64,000 nt of DNA, taken from positions 7,966,933 to 8,030,932 of the forward strand of contig OX465114.1 of the NCBI GenBank assembly GCA_949987565.1, in the 5' to 3' direction. This DNA comes from Luidia sarsii (lineage: Eukaryota > Echinodermata > Asteroidea > Paxillosida > Luidiidae). Each line of letters begins with the position of its first letter. Positions within the stretch are counted from its first letter, which is position 1. Below, piece after piece: positions 10,843 to 21,081 of the stretch. Made by a program: the position numbers and the translations under genes. The notes under the pieces are model-generated. The model worked only from the letters and a program-made list of their open reading frames with translations, ran no database searches and was not told where the DNA came from.

Positions 10843-11104
10843 CTTCCTGCGGTTATATTCACCCAGCAACAGCATTCTTCCCACAAATGCTATTCAACTA
10901 GTCCCTCAGGATTGTCCAATTGTCATCACAAATCTCTTCCCCAAAAGATTATTCTGCTTGAGGTCGTTCCCGAATAACGTTTCGGTCAAGAAAGCCGGAA
11001 CGACATAAATGATAGTAACTGTTTGACAATCAGAGTAAGGGACCAGCAGAATAGCGTTTGCGGGAAGAATGCAGTTGCCGGGCCAATATACCCTGCCTAT
11101 CTTT
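10843..11104. mobile_element. Diverged foldback element, about 260 bp
   Basis: Imperfect inverted arms: left GCAACAGCATTCTTCCC (about 10866) against right GGGAAGAATGCAGTTGC (about 11061). Pairing extends outward through GGTTATATT/AATATACC and inward through GTCCCT/AGGGAC and GATTGT/ACAATC. The left copy has many substitutions, consistent with an old MITE. Confidence 0.65.
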
Positions 11105-13138
11105 CCACAGTCAGTGGCATACTTCGTATGGGACCTGACTTGCCAGTAGAATTATTCTGAAAGAAAATGGTATTTCTGAAAAAATATCATGAAATTTTTC
11201 CATAGTTTTACTGCTCAATTTCATTTTTCCAAGACATTTCATGGCCTCCCAAAAGACAAACCAGTATACATGTGCTCGCACATGTATGTATACAGTAGTT
11301 CACACTACAGTATTATCTTGGGATGTTGATTGTGAATGCTCATTTCATCAAATTAATTCTAGTTACCTTTCCCCCTTATACCCTACAGGTTCTCGCCTAG
11401 GCCAGGGTGTTCCAAAACTGTTCCAAGAATACTCCTCCAACTGTGGTCTTTGTCCACGTAGAGACAAATGTCCTTCACCGAGATGTTTTAGCAAGGGCAA
11501 TGAAGGATCTAAACTAACTGCTGGCAAAAATATTGTCCAGATATTGGGGGCACATGTCACAGAGAGATAAGGAAGCTTGTACCAGTCAGCCAGTCTTTTC
11601 TTCTGAATATAAATTAGCCACAATAATGAGTGGCGGTGAAACTGTTGATACTGAAGAGTGAAGATGATTAAGATGTTGACGAGAGAATGGAACAAAATTA
11701 GTTAAAACCACATTAATCGTTACAAAATTTTTAATTGCGTAAGCAGTTGACTGTCTATATTATTGTCTTTTTCATTGTTTTGGGACTTGATTATATGATG
11801 TGCATTCATAGCTTATTATTTCCCTAGTACTGTATATGCACATGTATATACGGACGTGTGCTAGAGTATTTTCTGGGGCCAAAACTACAGCCTTACAGTA
11901 GTAATATATTTATTTCAAATCACTTGCCAGTGTATGAAGCAGATGTCTGGAATACATATATACTATAATAAGATGAGATTTGATCACAAGAATGAGTGAT
12001 GGTGATAATGACTACACACTACACAGATCATGGTAAAAACTACAGTAAGGGAATACAGTTGCAGGTTATTTCTACAATAAAAAAAAATCACATGACTTAC
12101 CAGTGTATAAAGGAGCTGTCAATGAAACTGAGGGTTTCACATATAGAAGTCATCATTAGTTTTTAAGTCTCATTTTTTTCTTGCAAAGGTATCCATGATG
12201 TGATGCAATTTGGGTAAACTAAATTTGTTTAAACCCCAAAATTAGTCTTTGTTTTTGTAGTTGTTATCTAGCTACTCATTTTGCTTTTTGGCCTGTGACC
12301 ACTCACACCCATGTGTAAGGTACAAGAGATTTTCTGCTTCAGACTTATTTTATTTTTAGGCAATAAAATGTTTACAGTGTAACCATTGAATTGTGTTGAC
12401 AGTTGTACTTGTATTTTTACTTTGTTTCGTGATACTTGATTGTTACTTTTTAAAAGAAATATAAGGTAAACAATTTGCTTGTTAGAAATGAATTGATATT
12501 CTAAGTTTAATCTATGACAATTGAATGGGAGATGCGCTCTTCTTTGCAATAATTACAATACCCGGCCGTAAAGTACATGTACATGTGTGCCCAAGCAATG
12601 ACTCATTAATATTCAGCAGGCTAACTTGGCATTGTCCAATCAGGGCGCGCGCTTTTCCATTCAGGTCACAAGGTCACGGATTGTCCTGCTCGAATAATGG
12701 CGGCCGATCCCGTACGTTAAAAAGTGGGGACTCGTTGAGAACTTCAGAAGTACATCGCATTCTTAAAACACCTACGACATCATCTTAACGGGACTTTGTT
12801 AGATCAAGATATACTCTTTCCCATGATTACCTCAGCTAAGAGGAGACTTTTGTTTTCGTCGAGAAAAAAAAGAATTTACGTCGCACTTTTTCAGTCGATT
12901 TTTCGGTAAAATGAAAACCCTCAAAATACATATTAATCATCCTTTTTGAAAAGAAAAACCTTATTGGACGCACGTATTAGATCTCCAACTACCTGGAAAA
13001 GTTGGATTTGAAAGGATTTGATACGCTGAGGCATAGAAAACGACAATTTTCCGAAGCCTTTTTCAAGGCCGTTTTCACTGTGCTCACGTGACATTCGATT
13101 TGTGTGGACGAGAAATTTGGGGTCAACGCGTGACACGT
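11105..13138. other. AT-rich core of the element, no gene recognised
   Basis: Mostly AT-rich and stop-filled. It holds a possible exon (11389-11570) and a GC-richer patch at about 12640-12720. An ATGGCGGCC start word near 12698 is closed by a stop after a few codons. Sequence at 13110-13150 (CACGTCCACTGGCATG) is a weak inverted echo of 9644-9700. Confidence 0.6.
11389..11570 (+). other. Candidate terminal exon, small Cys-rich frame
   Basis: A pyrimidine tract and consensus acceptor (CCCTTATACCCTACAG, ending 11388) precede a frame that stays open to TAA at 11568-11570. The peptide includes NCGLCPRRDKCPSPRCF, with four cysteines in 15 residues. I do not recognise the family. The opposite strand is also open here (11363-11695), which weakens the case. 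It could be chance or a fragment of a captured exon. Confidence 0.18.
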
Positions 13139-13345
13139 CCACTGGCATGCATGGCACGTAATGTACTGTACATTGTATAGCACGTAATGTATAACATAAT
13201 GGTCATGTACATGTACATGTACATACACATGTACACACACATGTACATGGTACATGTATTGTACAGTACATACTGTATGCATGTGTACTCGTACGTGTAC
13301 AGTACTTGTACATGTACTGTACATGTACTGTACATGTACAGTGCA
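13139..13345. repeat. TACATG/GTAC microsatellite
   Basis: Interrupted TACATG, GTACTG and CACATG units. It forms the outer edge of the inverted core module that starts near 13346. Confidence 0.85.
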
Positions 13346-13930
13346 AAACGCTAATTTGCATATGAAGGCTACCTGGTTGCGCGCTGTGCCCTATGACCTG
13401 GCTGCCTGACAGCAGCGCTGAGAAACAGTTGATGGTGAGGTTAAAGGTCGCCGCACGTATCAAAGCGGCCTACGGTATTAATGGTGTGTATCTGTGAACA
13501 TGAACAATATAATTATGTAAATTAATGTGTGTGTATAATGTACATCATAGAGCTATGGTTTACATGTACTGTACATGTACATGTAGTAAATACAGAACTG
13601 TATACATGTACTGTACATGTACATGTACATGTTCAATACGTTCATGTAAAGAAAGGTACATGTACACAATACTTGTACTCGCTTCGGAAATTACATCTTA
13701 AGTTTGCTGTGAATGCATTTTGGAATTCATTTTGTTTGATATCTTGTTGGATTTTGTTTGCATATTTCTCTATCATATCAACATGGTATACTTGAATAAT
13801 AGGAAATATGCATTGTAAAAAATCATAGCATAAAATGTATCCCCAATTTCGCGTATAATATTCGCATGCAGTTAGCAACTGGATCGTGCTGGATTGTGCA
13901 TGGAGTGAGTTTCATTTTGTCTTTTAATAC
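13346..13930 (+). repeat. Core inverted module, left copy
   Basis: Reverse-complement match to 18040-18545. Shared landmarks are CGCTAATTTGCATATGAAGG, a segment ending GGTTAAAGGTCGC, the GAGCTATGGTTTACATG stretch and CTTCGGAAATTACATC. Identity is lower than in the outer arms and the left copy has extra TACATG units. Part of it (13346-13470) is also repeated directly at 14168-14310. Confidence 0.85.
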
Positions 13931-13978
13931 TCGAGATGAACACGTGCATGTTAAGCTAGGCCTGCGTGCTGTTTACTG

Positions 13979-14165
13979 CCATACAGTGCTCATTGTACAA
14001 TGTACAGTAGCAGTACACATACACAGAAAATGACTGCACAGCCTTGTACATGTACTGTACTGTACATGTACACATGGTGAATGGCGCGTAATGTATAACA
14101 TAATCTACATGTACATGTACTGTATATACAGTACAGTACACTGTACAGGGCAGTAATGTACACAC
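13979..14165. repeat. TACATG/GTAC microsatellite
   Basis: Several GTAC-rich palindromic runs separated by short unique words, lying between two copies of the GCTAATTTGCATATGAAGG module. Confidence 0.8.
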
Positions 14166-14167
14166 CG

Positions 14168-14310
14168 TACAAGAAGCTAATTTGCATATGAAGGCATTCT
14201 GGTCGCGCGCGGTGCATGTGATGAGGTTATGACCTGGCTGCCTGACAGCTGCAGCGCTGAGAAACCGTTGATGGTGAGGTTAAAGGTCGCCGCACGTATC
14301 AAAGCGGCAT
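14168..14310 (+). repeat. Direct copy of the core module segment
   Basis: Diverged duplicate of 13346-13470, from GCTAATTTGCATATGAAGG through GACCTGGCTGCCTGACAG to GGTCGCCGCACGTATCAAAG. With 18424-18540 on the other strand this gives three copies of the segment in the core. Confidence 0.85.
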
Positions 14311-14994
14311 ACGCTAATGATGATAGGCAGTGTCCAAAACGGGCGTCTAGGTCTTCCCCCATTATAAATACACGGAGATGAGAAGACAACGGCCCTAGCC
14401 GTAGCTCTGGAAGTCCGTTTCGGACACGACCTTACATCGCTACGTGTATTCTGGTTTCAGCCCCAATTATTCAAATGAAACAAATGAAACAAAATGAAAT
14501 GTCTTATGAGGTACTGCCAAACGAGAAAAACAAAGTACACAAAGTACATACGTGAACATGAATTGACAATTGTCTCAGCTGTCTCACTCGCGACATGAAG
14601 TCTGGATCGGGATGGCACGATGTAACCAAAGTGATTTCTTTTCGACCCATTTTTTTCAAAGAGCTGGATAGAACATAATACATCAACATACATGTACATG
14701 AAAAACACATAAACCTAAAGAATATATCTTTTCACACAGTTATGTACATACAGTACTTGTGCTTTCTATTCTATAATATCACGATGCTGCTTTCTTTTGA
14801 GTTTCAAACCTCTTTACAAATTATATAATGATATACATGTCACTTTCTTTCTGTCCTTTGCGTAGTCTTCCAAAGATTCTGGGTCAATCTCGCACTGGTT
14901 CAGTTCAGGCTGCTCACGAAGAGAGTTTGCAATACATTTACATGTGTACACACGTAGTATTACTAGTGCAAAATAAGGCTCCCGGAGCATAATA
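14311..14994. other. Core spacer, nothing recognised
   Basis: Mixed-composition sequence without a supported gene. It contains a few short TACATG words (near 14690 and 14835). Open frames on the minus strand are short and low complexity. Confidence 0.5.
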
Positions 14995-15389
14995 CATTGT
15001 ACATGTACTGTACTTAATTGTAATTGTACATGTACAGTACATAATATACTGTACATGTGTTGTGTACATGTACTGCATGTACTGTACAGTACAGTACAGT
15101 ACATTACATACTGTACTGTACAGTACAGTACAGTACATTACATACTGTACTGTACTGTACTGTACTGTACTGTACTGTACTGTACTGTACTGTACATGTA
15201 CAGTACATGTACAATGTACATGTACTGTACAGTACATGTAATGTACAGTACGTACTGTACATTACATGTACAGTACATTACATGTACAGTACATGTACAT
15301 GTACAGTACATGTACATGTAATGTACATGTAATGTACATGTACATGTACATTTACATGTACATGTACTGTACATGTACATGTACATTTT
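14995..15389. repeat. Long GTAC-palindrome tract
   Basis: Nearly 400 bp built from TGTAC, AGTAC and TACATG words, including an uninterrupted GTACT pentamer run near 15140-15195. Almost every 6-mer is self-complementary, so either strand can fold on itself. Open frames of up to about 98 codons (Y/T/C/V/H-rich) on both strands are translations of this repeat. Confidence 0.95.
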
Positions 15390-15400
15390 ACACCAATCCT

Positions 15401-15807
15401 GTAGGCCACGCCCATCATAGCAACAGCCAAGCAACCGCGCACTATTTTATACATGCACACGCGTCACGTTCGCCCACACGCCGTGCGCGTGCACGTACAC
15501 TGCACGCCCGCAACCAAAAGCACTTCACTTTTCTCCGTTGGACTTTGGTTGTGGAAAATACAAAAAATGTACAATTTCTTCTCTTGCCAGTCAGAATTAC
15601 AGTGAAAATATAAACACTGCTTGACCATGGTTTCGGATAAAACTCGGGTTTGCAAAGGGATTGCCTGGTACATATGAAACAACACAACGAATAGTGTGCA
15701 GAAAAGAATCATTTCAAATGTTATATTGGACAAAAAACCGGCAATTTGTTGGCCCTTAAATCGCGCGTTGTGATTGGTTAATTTGTCAAGGGGCGTGGCC
15801 TACGGGA
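15401..15807. mobile_element. Possible MITE with GTAGGCCACGCCC ends
   Basis: GTAGGCCACGCCC at about 15402 is mirrored by GGGCGTGGCCTAC at about 15793. The 0.4 kb between lacks a gene and shows no further extended pairing. The right copy could equally be a KLF/Sp1-like GC box (GGGGCGTGGCC) with an inverted CCAAT word (GATTGGTTA) about 15 bases upstream. Confidence 0.35.
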
Positions 15808-15996
15808 TCGTTGTACATTATTATGGCCGGCCGGCCCCGCCCTAACGTCTTACGTATCCCGCTTATTGTTTATATGCACCATGGCGATGACCTTTGCAAT
15901 GACCTTGGCCATATCTGTCACCGCGCGAAAATAATTGACGCGGTAAAAATTTGGAAGGTTACTTTTTTAGGCCATCGGCAAAGACATTCTTTCACA

Positions 15997-16030
15997 ATGA
16001 CAGCTAGATCCCTACGCGCAACCCTCAAAG
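15997..16030 (+). other. Candidate first coding exon with splice donor
   Basis: ATG at 15997 opens MTARSLRATLK and runs into AAAG|GTGAGT, a strong donor at 16031. The peptide is basic, hydroxylated and free of acidic residues, as mitochondrial presequences often are. A CCAAT word (about 15773) and GC box (about 15791) lie upstream in a locally CpG-rich patch. No second exon is found and several upstream ATGs exist, so this remains a suggestion of a captured or resident gene start. Confidence 0.22.
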
Positions 16031-16289
16031 GTGAGTTTTTTTAATCGTCCAAAAAGAGATAAAAACAATGTCTGTCAACAGTGTAATGTTTCTATTATTG
16101 CTAATCAGTGGCTATATCTGCTGGTCCAGAATGTCGGCCATACTTGTAGTTGTAGGTAGCATTTGTAGAAGTAAGTAATGTACTAAGTAGGACTCGTATA
16201 ATTTAAAAGTAGTAGATGCAACGGCCATGACAGTGGAAGGACAACAAGACTGTGCTGCTGCTTCGATGCAAGTGATTGCACTCGCGTGT

Positions 16290-16385
16290 GTAAAATGTAC
16301 CGTACATGTACTGTACGTACATGTTACATGTACAGTACACGTACATGTACATTACACGTACGTACGTGTAAGTGCACATGAAAAA
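16290..16385. repeat. TACATG/TACGTG microsatellite
   Basis: Short GTAC-rich tract with TACGTACGTG words. Confidence 0.75.
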
Positions 16386-16410
16386 ATACACGTGTATGCT
16401 GCTTTCCTAT

Positions 16411-16560
16411 GACTATGATGCGCATGCTTTATCCCCTATAGGGGTATTCATAATTGATCAATTGAGAGACCCCTGAAAAATACACGCTCATGCTTGTGTA
16501 TGATACGCACATGTTTTATTCCCTATAGGGGTATTTACAATTCATCAATTGTGAGACCCC
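16411..16560 (+). repeat. Two-copy tandem repeat, about 83 bp
   Basis: The block CGCATG..TTTAT.CCCTATAGGGGTATT followed by CAATTG.GAGACCCC occurs twice, from about 16420 and 16503, each preceded by AAAATACACG. The second copy abuts the tRNA-like repeat at 16563. Confidence 0.75.
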
Positions 16561-16562
16561 AT

Positions 16563-17200
16563 GCTGGATAGCTCAGACGGAAGAGCACTGGCATGGTACG
16601 TAGTCCAGAGGTCTCGTCTCGGGTTCAAGTCCCGGTCCAGTCAAAGTTTTCTTTGCCACTTTTTCAAATTGTTCAAATTTTAAAATGTTCACAACTTCAC
16701 AGTCAGTTTTTCCTTGGTTTGTTTTAATTGAATTAAAAAAGCTGCACCCACTTTGAGCGATCTCCGAGCTGCCGTAGCCAGGTTTACAATTCCAGCAATA
16801 ACTGTTGTTTGCATCATTCTGGATGAGATTTGAAGACTGCTGTCTCCTGAAGACGAGCACAGTACACTGTTCGAAACGTCGAGTTCCTCCGGTTCTTTTC
16901 TGAACCACACTTACTCACAAAAGAGAATTTACATGGTGTCTCCGCAAACCTAATTATCCTGATCATTCTGGATGAAAGCGAGGGTGTGATCCCTGGAGAT
17001 ATACAGCAGTTAATGGTTGAATTGCTTCTGACTGGCGCCCCCACCCCGGCAAAGACTAATTGACTATTTGGGAGGCCACCATCAAAGGGCTGGATAGCTC
17101 AGATGGTCCATGGGGTCTCGGGTTCAAGTCCCGGTCCAGTCAAAGTTTTCTTTGACAATTTTTCAAATTGTTCAAAAGTTCACAGTCAGTTTTCCCTTAG
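16563..17200 (+). mobile_element. tRNA-derived SINE composite
   Basis: 16563-16641 has a pol III A box (TAGCTCAGACGG), a B box (GGTTCAAGTCC) and acceptor-like ends GGCTGGA/TCCAGTC, but an enlarged anticodon arm. A second head at 17089-17142 has lost the anticodon arm. Both heads are followed by AAAGTTTTCTTTG, which also follows the copy at 36735. The interval between contains the right half of the foldback family centred at 37 kb (GTTCGAAACGTCGAGTTCC, then GGTGTCTCCGCAAACC). A SINE family fits better than functional tRNA genes. Confidence 0.7.
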
Positions 17201-17579
17201 TTTGTTTGAGTAAGATAATTTATTAATAATAATATGACCGAAGCCTTAGCCTATGTTTACGATTTATTGATCAATTGCAAGACCGTTTTTACCGTTAAAC
17301 TTCGTCCAGTCAGTCATTGATTGATATAGATTTGACTACGTACTTCGGCCGGGCGCCGCTCGGCTGGCCGGTGACGTTTATGCACGGAGACGGTGGTTGC
17401 CTAAAATGTATCAGGAGGACCGACACTTGATTACCTCAACGACCGTCTAACGACACGTCTGCAAGTCTATCGTTGAATGTTTTCAGTGCAGCAGTTTTCA
17501 TTTATAATGCTTGTTATTTTTTTTCTTGGCATGATTTCCTTTCTATTTGAGTGCAGCGGCTTAAAAGTTACTGAAGAAT

Positions 17580-17707
17580 AATAATAAACAAAATGTTGCC
17601 AACTGCTTAGGCCTACTTGCACTAAAGTCAAAAATGACAAAAATTCAAATCGCAAAAATGTAGAGGGCATGACATTTCCATCCTAGCAGTACCTTTCTCA
17701 AAGGCAG
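17580..17707 (+). mobile_element. Partial copy of the GTGGGCC foldback family
   Basis: Diverged match to 10448-10550: GTTGCCAACTGCTTA, then GGGCATGACATTTCCATCC and AGTACCTTTCTCAAAGGCAGA. The second arm is missing. Confidence 0.6.
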
Positions 17708-18039
17708 AAACATGTTACGTAATAAAATATAGAAGACAGACAAATTAAAGTTATCAATTGAAAAGTATAGAAAATAACAAATTATGTGCACATTAACACT
17801 TTATGTAGAGGTTGGGCCTGTATAATTTATAAAACGCGTTTAGGCTATAGTGCTATGAAAACAGTCTTACCTTTGACTTGACTTGGAAACACGTGGGTCT
17901 AACATGTCCTCGGCCTGTGATGGTGCTCTTTCGATTTGTACTATATGCACATTCTTTGGACATGTAGCTCGCTCTCCACATTTCATGATGTGCTCAGCTA
18001 GCTGCGACAGCAATCGATCACGCGCGTTCACGTCCTTCG

Positions 18040-18545
18040 ATCATAACCAGGTCATGCACAATCCAGCACGATCCAGTAAGTTGGTAACTGCATGCGAATA
18101 TTATACGCGAATTCCGGGATATATTTCCTATTATTCAAGTATACCATGTTGATTTGATAGGGAAATATACAAACAAAATCCAACAAAATATCAAACAAAT
18201 TGAATTCCAAAATGCATTCACAGCAAACTTAAGATGTAAATTCCGAAGCGAGTACAAGTATTGTGTACCTTTACATGAACGTATACTATTGAACATGTAC
18301 CTGTACATGTACCGGTACATGTACATGTACATGTACATGTACATGTACATGTGTACGTGTAAACCATAGCTCTATGATGTACATTAATATACACACACAT
18401 TAATTTACATTATTATTGTACACACGTGCTGCGACCTTTAACCTCACCATCAACTGTTTCTCAGCACTGTTGTCAGGCAGCCAGGTCATAGGGCACAGCG
18501 CGCGACCAGGTTACCTTCATATGCAAATTAGCGTTTTGCATTGCA
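18040..18545 (-). repeat. Core inverted module, right copy
   Basis: Reverse complement of 13346-13930. It is contiguous with a TACATG run at 18290-18355 and ends at a further TACATG tract. Substitutions are more frequent than between the outer arms, so this module pair looks older or less homogenised. Confidence 0.85.
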
Positions 18546-18735
18546 TATGTATACACGTAGTATATGTACACGTACGTACACGTACATGTACAGTACAGTT
18601 TACTGTCATGTCTGTGCTGTCATGTCTGTGTGCAGGGTATGTACATGTACATGTACAGTACATGTATATGTACAAATGTACGGTGTACATGTACAAGTAC
18701 ATGTACACCGTACATGTACATGTACTGTACAGTAC
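18546..18735. repeat. TACATG tract at the inner edge of the right arm
   Basis: GTAC-rich palindromic run. The middle arm module begins immediately after it, mirroring the left side. Confidence 0.85.
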
Positions 18736-19491
18736 ATGTACTGTATAATTATGTGCAGAATTTGGCCTTGTACAGTTGTACAAGTAGTACTAGTATTTAG
18801 TAAATGACACGTACATGTAGGCCTAGCTTACACGATGTACATCGAGAGCATTACAAGACACAATGAAACCCATTCCATGCACAATCCAGCACGATCCAAT
18901 TTGTAACTGCTTACGAATATCATTTATGGGGATTGGGGGCTTGCTATGATTTTGTGCTTATTACATGACAATGCTTATTACATGACAGTCATGATCGAGC
19001 ACGATGGTAAGATTTGATGGCAGTATTGAATACATCATGCTTATAGGATCAACTGCACAGTTGAAATAGGAATCTTGAGCATGAAGAAATGCTACCATGA
19101 TGTATTTGATTTACAACACGAGTCTTGTCAGAATGAAAACCGTTGGCGTCCCAATGGCGTCTATACTTTTTCCAAAAAGTGGACTGTTTTTCGAGTGAAA
19201 CACCGATGAGTTTGCTGTGAAGAAAGAAATCCATCTAAGAAACATTTACATTTGAATACAAAGAGTATTGATTAAAAAGTCAGCATACAAACACATGACT
19301 ACGACTACTCAAACTGCCCATCTTGTAATGACATACAATGATTTTCGACCTAAATATAAATACTTTGATAAAGTATTTTGTTGTCTGGAACAAATAAATT
19401 TGACTTACTTTTAGTAAGTAAATTATGGGCACAAATGCAAATTGACATTGACGCACAGTTTGAGTAGTTTCGGACGTTTTTATCAGTTTAT
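18736..19491 (-). repeat. Middle inverted arm module, right copy
   Basis: Reverse complement of 8728-9475. It is joined almost directly to the outer arm at 19497 through a short TACATG stretch, without the 1.9-kb segment seen on the left. Confidence 0.93.
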
Positions 19492-19496
19492 ACATG

Positions 19497-21055
19497 TATA
19501 TGTACATGTACAGTACGTGTACATGTACACGTATATTTTACACGGACTCATTGCGCCTCGTCATGCCGCCTGGAATGCTGTAGTCTGGTTCGGGCACCAG
19601 CGGTGTACGTGACAACGTGGAGGCGGCGCTCGGACTCCACTCTGGACAACCTAGACAAAAGTGCAAAGAATGGTCGTCCATTCTTTTGGGCGTAATTTAA
19701 TGTTGTTTATTTCAGTGTTCAGTTGAAAGTTGAAAAACAGATAGAGGAGAATATAGGCTTCGATTTCATGGTAATATTGAACAAATTGAACAATGTTAAT
19801 AGGGCCCGGTCGGCGGTCGAATATGGCGAGTTTGGTTTGATGCCCCCACCCCCCGTTTTCCGGCTCACGCCACGAAGAGAGACGTCCGGCCGCCATAAAT
19901 ATGCCATTTTCAAGTTCCGACATCTCAAAAGGTTAGAGACGAAAATGTTCCCGAATTTGCTGGATTTCTAGAAGATACATGTACGCTGCTGGTGAGGTAA
20001 AGCTAAACTGAAACTAGATTTGTTTCCCAATTAAAAAAATTAATTGAAATTTGACTGAGCCGTCGAGTGTGCTGGGTGTCCGCACGCTACACACGACCAC
20101 GTTGTTTACTTTGTTACGTACGGCAGTGGTCGGAAATTCGTCAGACTCGACTCGCGAAGACCATTCGCAGATCGTTCGCGAAGAGAGCAGCTTTCGTTCG
20201 CCAAGAGAGACGTCCGGCCGCCATAAATATGCCATTTTCAAGTTCCGACATCTCAAAAGGTTAGAGACGAAAATGTTCCCGAAATTGATGGATTTCTAGA
20301 AGATACATGTACGCTGCTGGTGAGATAAAGCTTAACTGAAACTAGATTTGTTTCCCAATTAAAAAAAATTAATTGAAATTTGACTGAGCCGTCGAGTGTG
20401 CTGGGTGTCCGCACGCTACACACGATCACGTTGTTTACTTTGTTACGTACGGCAGTGGTCGGAAATTCGTCAGACTCGACTCGCGAAGACCATTCGCAGA
20501 TCGTTCGCGAAGAGAGCAGCTTTCGTTCGCCAAGAGAGACGTCCGGCCGCCATAAATATGCCATTTTCAAGTTTCGACATCTCAAAAGGTTAGAGACGAA
20601 AATGTTCCCGAATTTGCTGGATTTCTAGAAGATACATGTACGCTGCTGGTGAGGTAAAGCTAAACTGAAACTAGATTTGTTTCCCAATTAAAAAAATTAA
20701 TTGAAATTTGACTGAGCCGTCGAGTGTGCTAGGTGTCCGCACGCTACACACGACCACGTTGTTTACTTTGTTACGTACGGCAGTGGTCGGAAATTCGTCA
20801 GACTCGACTCGCGAAGACCATTCGCAGATCGTTCGCGAAGAGAGCAGCTTTCGTTCGCGAAGATGGAAGCTGTCTTCTGGAAGCTTTTTTGTTTATTCTC
20901 GCCTGTAATGGCCGCTGATATTCGCGAATCGGCAGTCATCTTCGCGAATGAAACGACCCCCTAACCCGGTATTTCTTTAGAAAATGCGAAGCGTTCGCGA
21001 ATAATCCTTCGCGATTAATCCTTCGCGAATCGTGAAAATATTTTCGATCGGTACT
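19497..21055 (-). repeat. Outer inverted arm, right copy
   Basis: Reverse complement of 5285-6854. It contains about three 329-bp tandem units (about 19880-20860) and the terminal TTCGCGAA cluster (about 20811-21030). The terminus reads CGATCGGTACT and is followed by GTAC. Confidence 0.95.
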
Positions 21056-21059
21056 GTAC
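21056..21059. other. Right target-site duplication GTAC
   Basis: Repeats 5281-5284. The satellite monomer resumes here with GTACAACTGTCAATC, exactly where it was interrupted on the left. Confidence 0.85.
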
Positions 21060-21081
21060 AACTGTCAATCTGTTCTGTCAG

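Larger units (their letters stand above)
5285..21055. mobile_element. 15.8-kb foldback element inserted in the satellite
   Basis: The element begins AGTACCGATCGAAAATATTT and ends with its reverse complement. Excising it with one GTAC restores a normal 68-bp monomer in phase, which defines both ends to the base. The arms are nearly identical inverted copies: 5285-6854 pairs with 19497-21055, and 8728-9475 pairs with 18736-19491. A 1.9-kb segment (6855-8727) is present only in the left arm. The core, about 9476-18735, holds a third inverted module and many TACATG tracts. There is no transposase, integrase, polymerase or reverse transcriptase frame, so the element is non-autonomous or mobilised in trans. 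The architecture resembles foldback/TU-type elements. The TA-duplication reading with CAGT ends would instead fit a Tc1/mariner-mobilised element. The 15.8-kb size and AG...CT ends recall Polintons, but those make 6-bp duplications and carry genes. Confidence 0.9.

Noticed and set aside
16563..16641. Functional tRNA gene
   Set aside because: A and B boxes are present but the anticodon arm is oversized and the same sequence with a common 3' body recurs as a repeat.
5285..21055. Polinton/Maverick identity for the 15.8-kb insertion
   Set aside because: Size and AG...CT ends fit, but the flanking duplication is 4 or 2 bp instead of 6 and no polymerase, integrase, ATPase or capsid frame exists.
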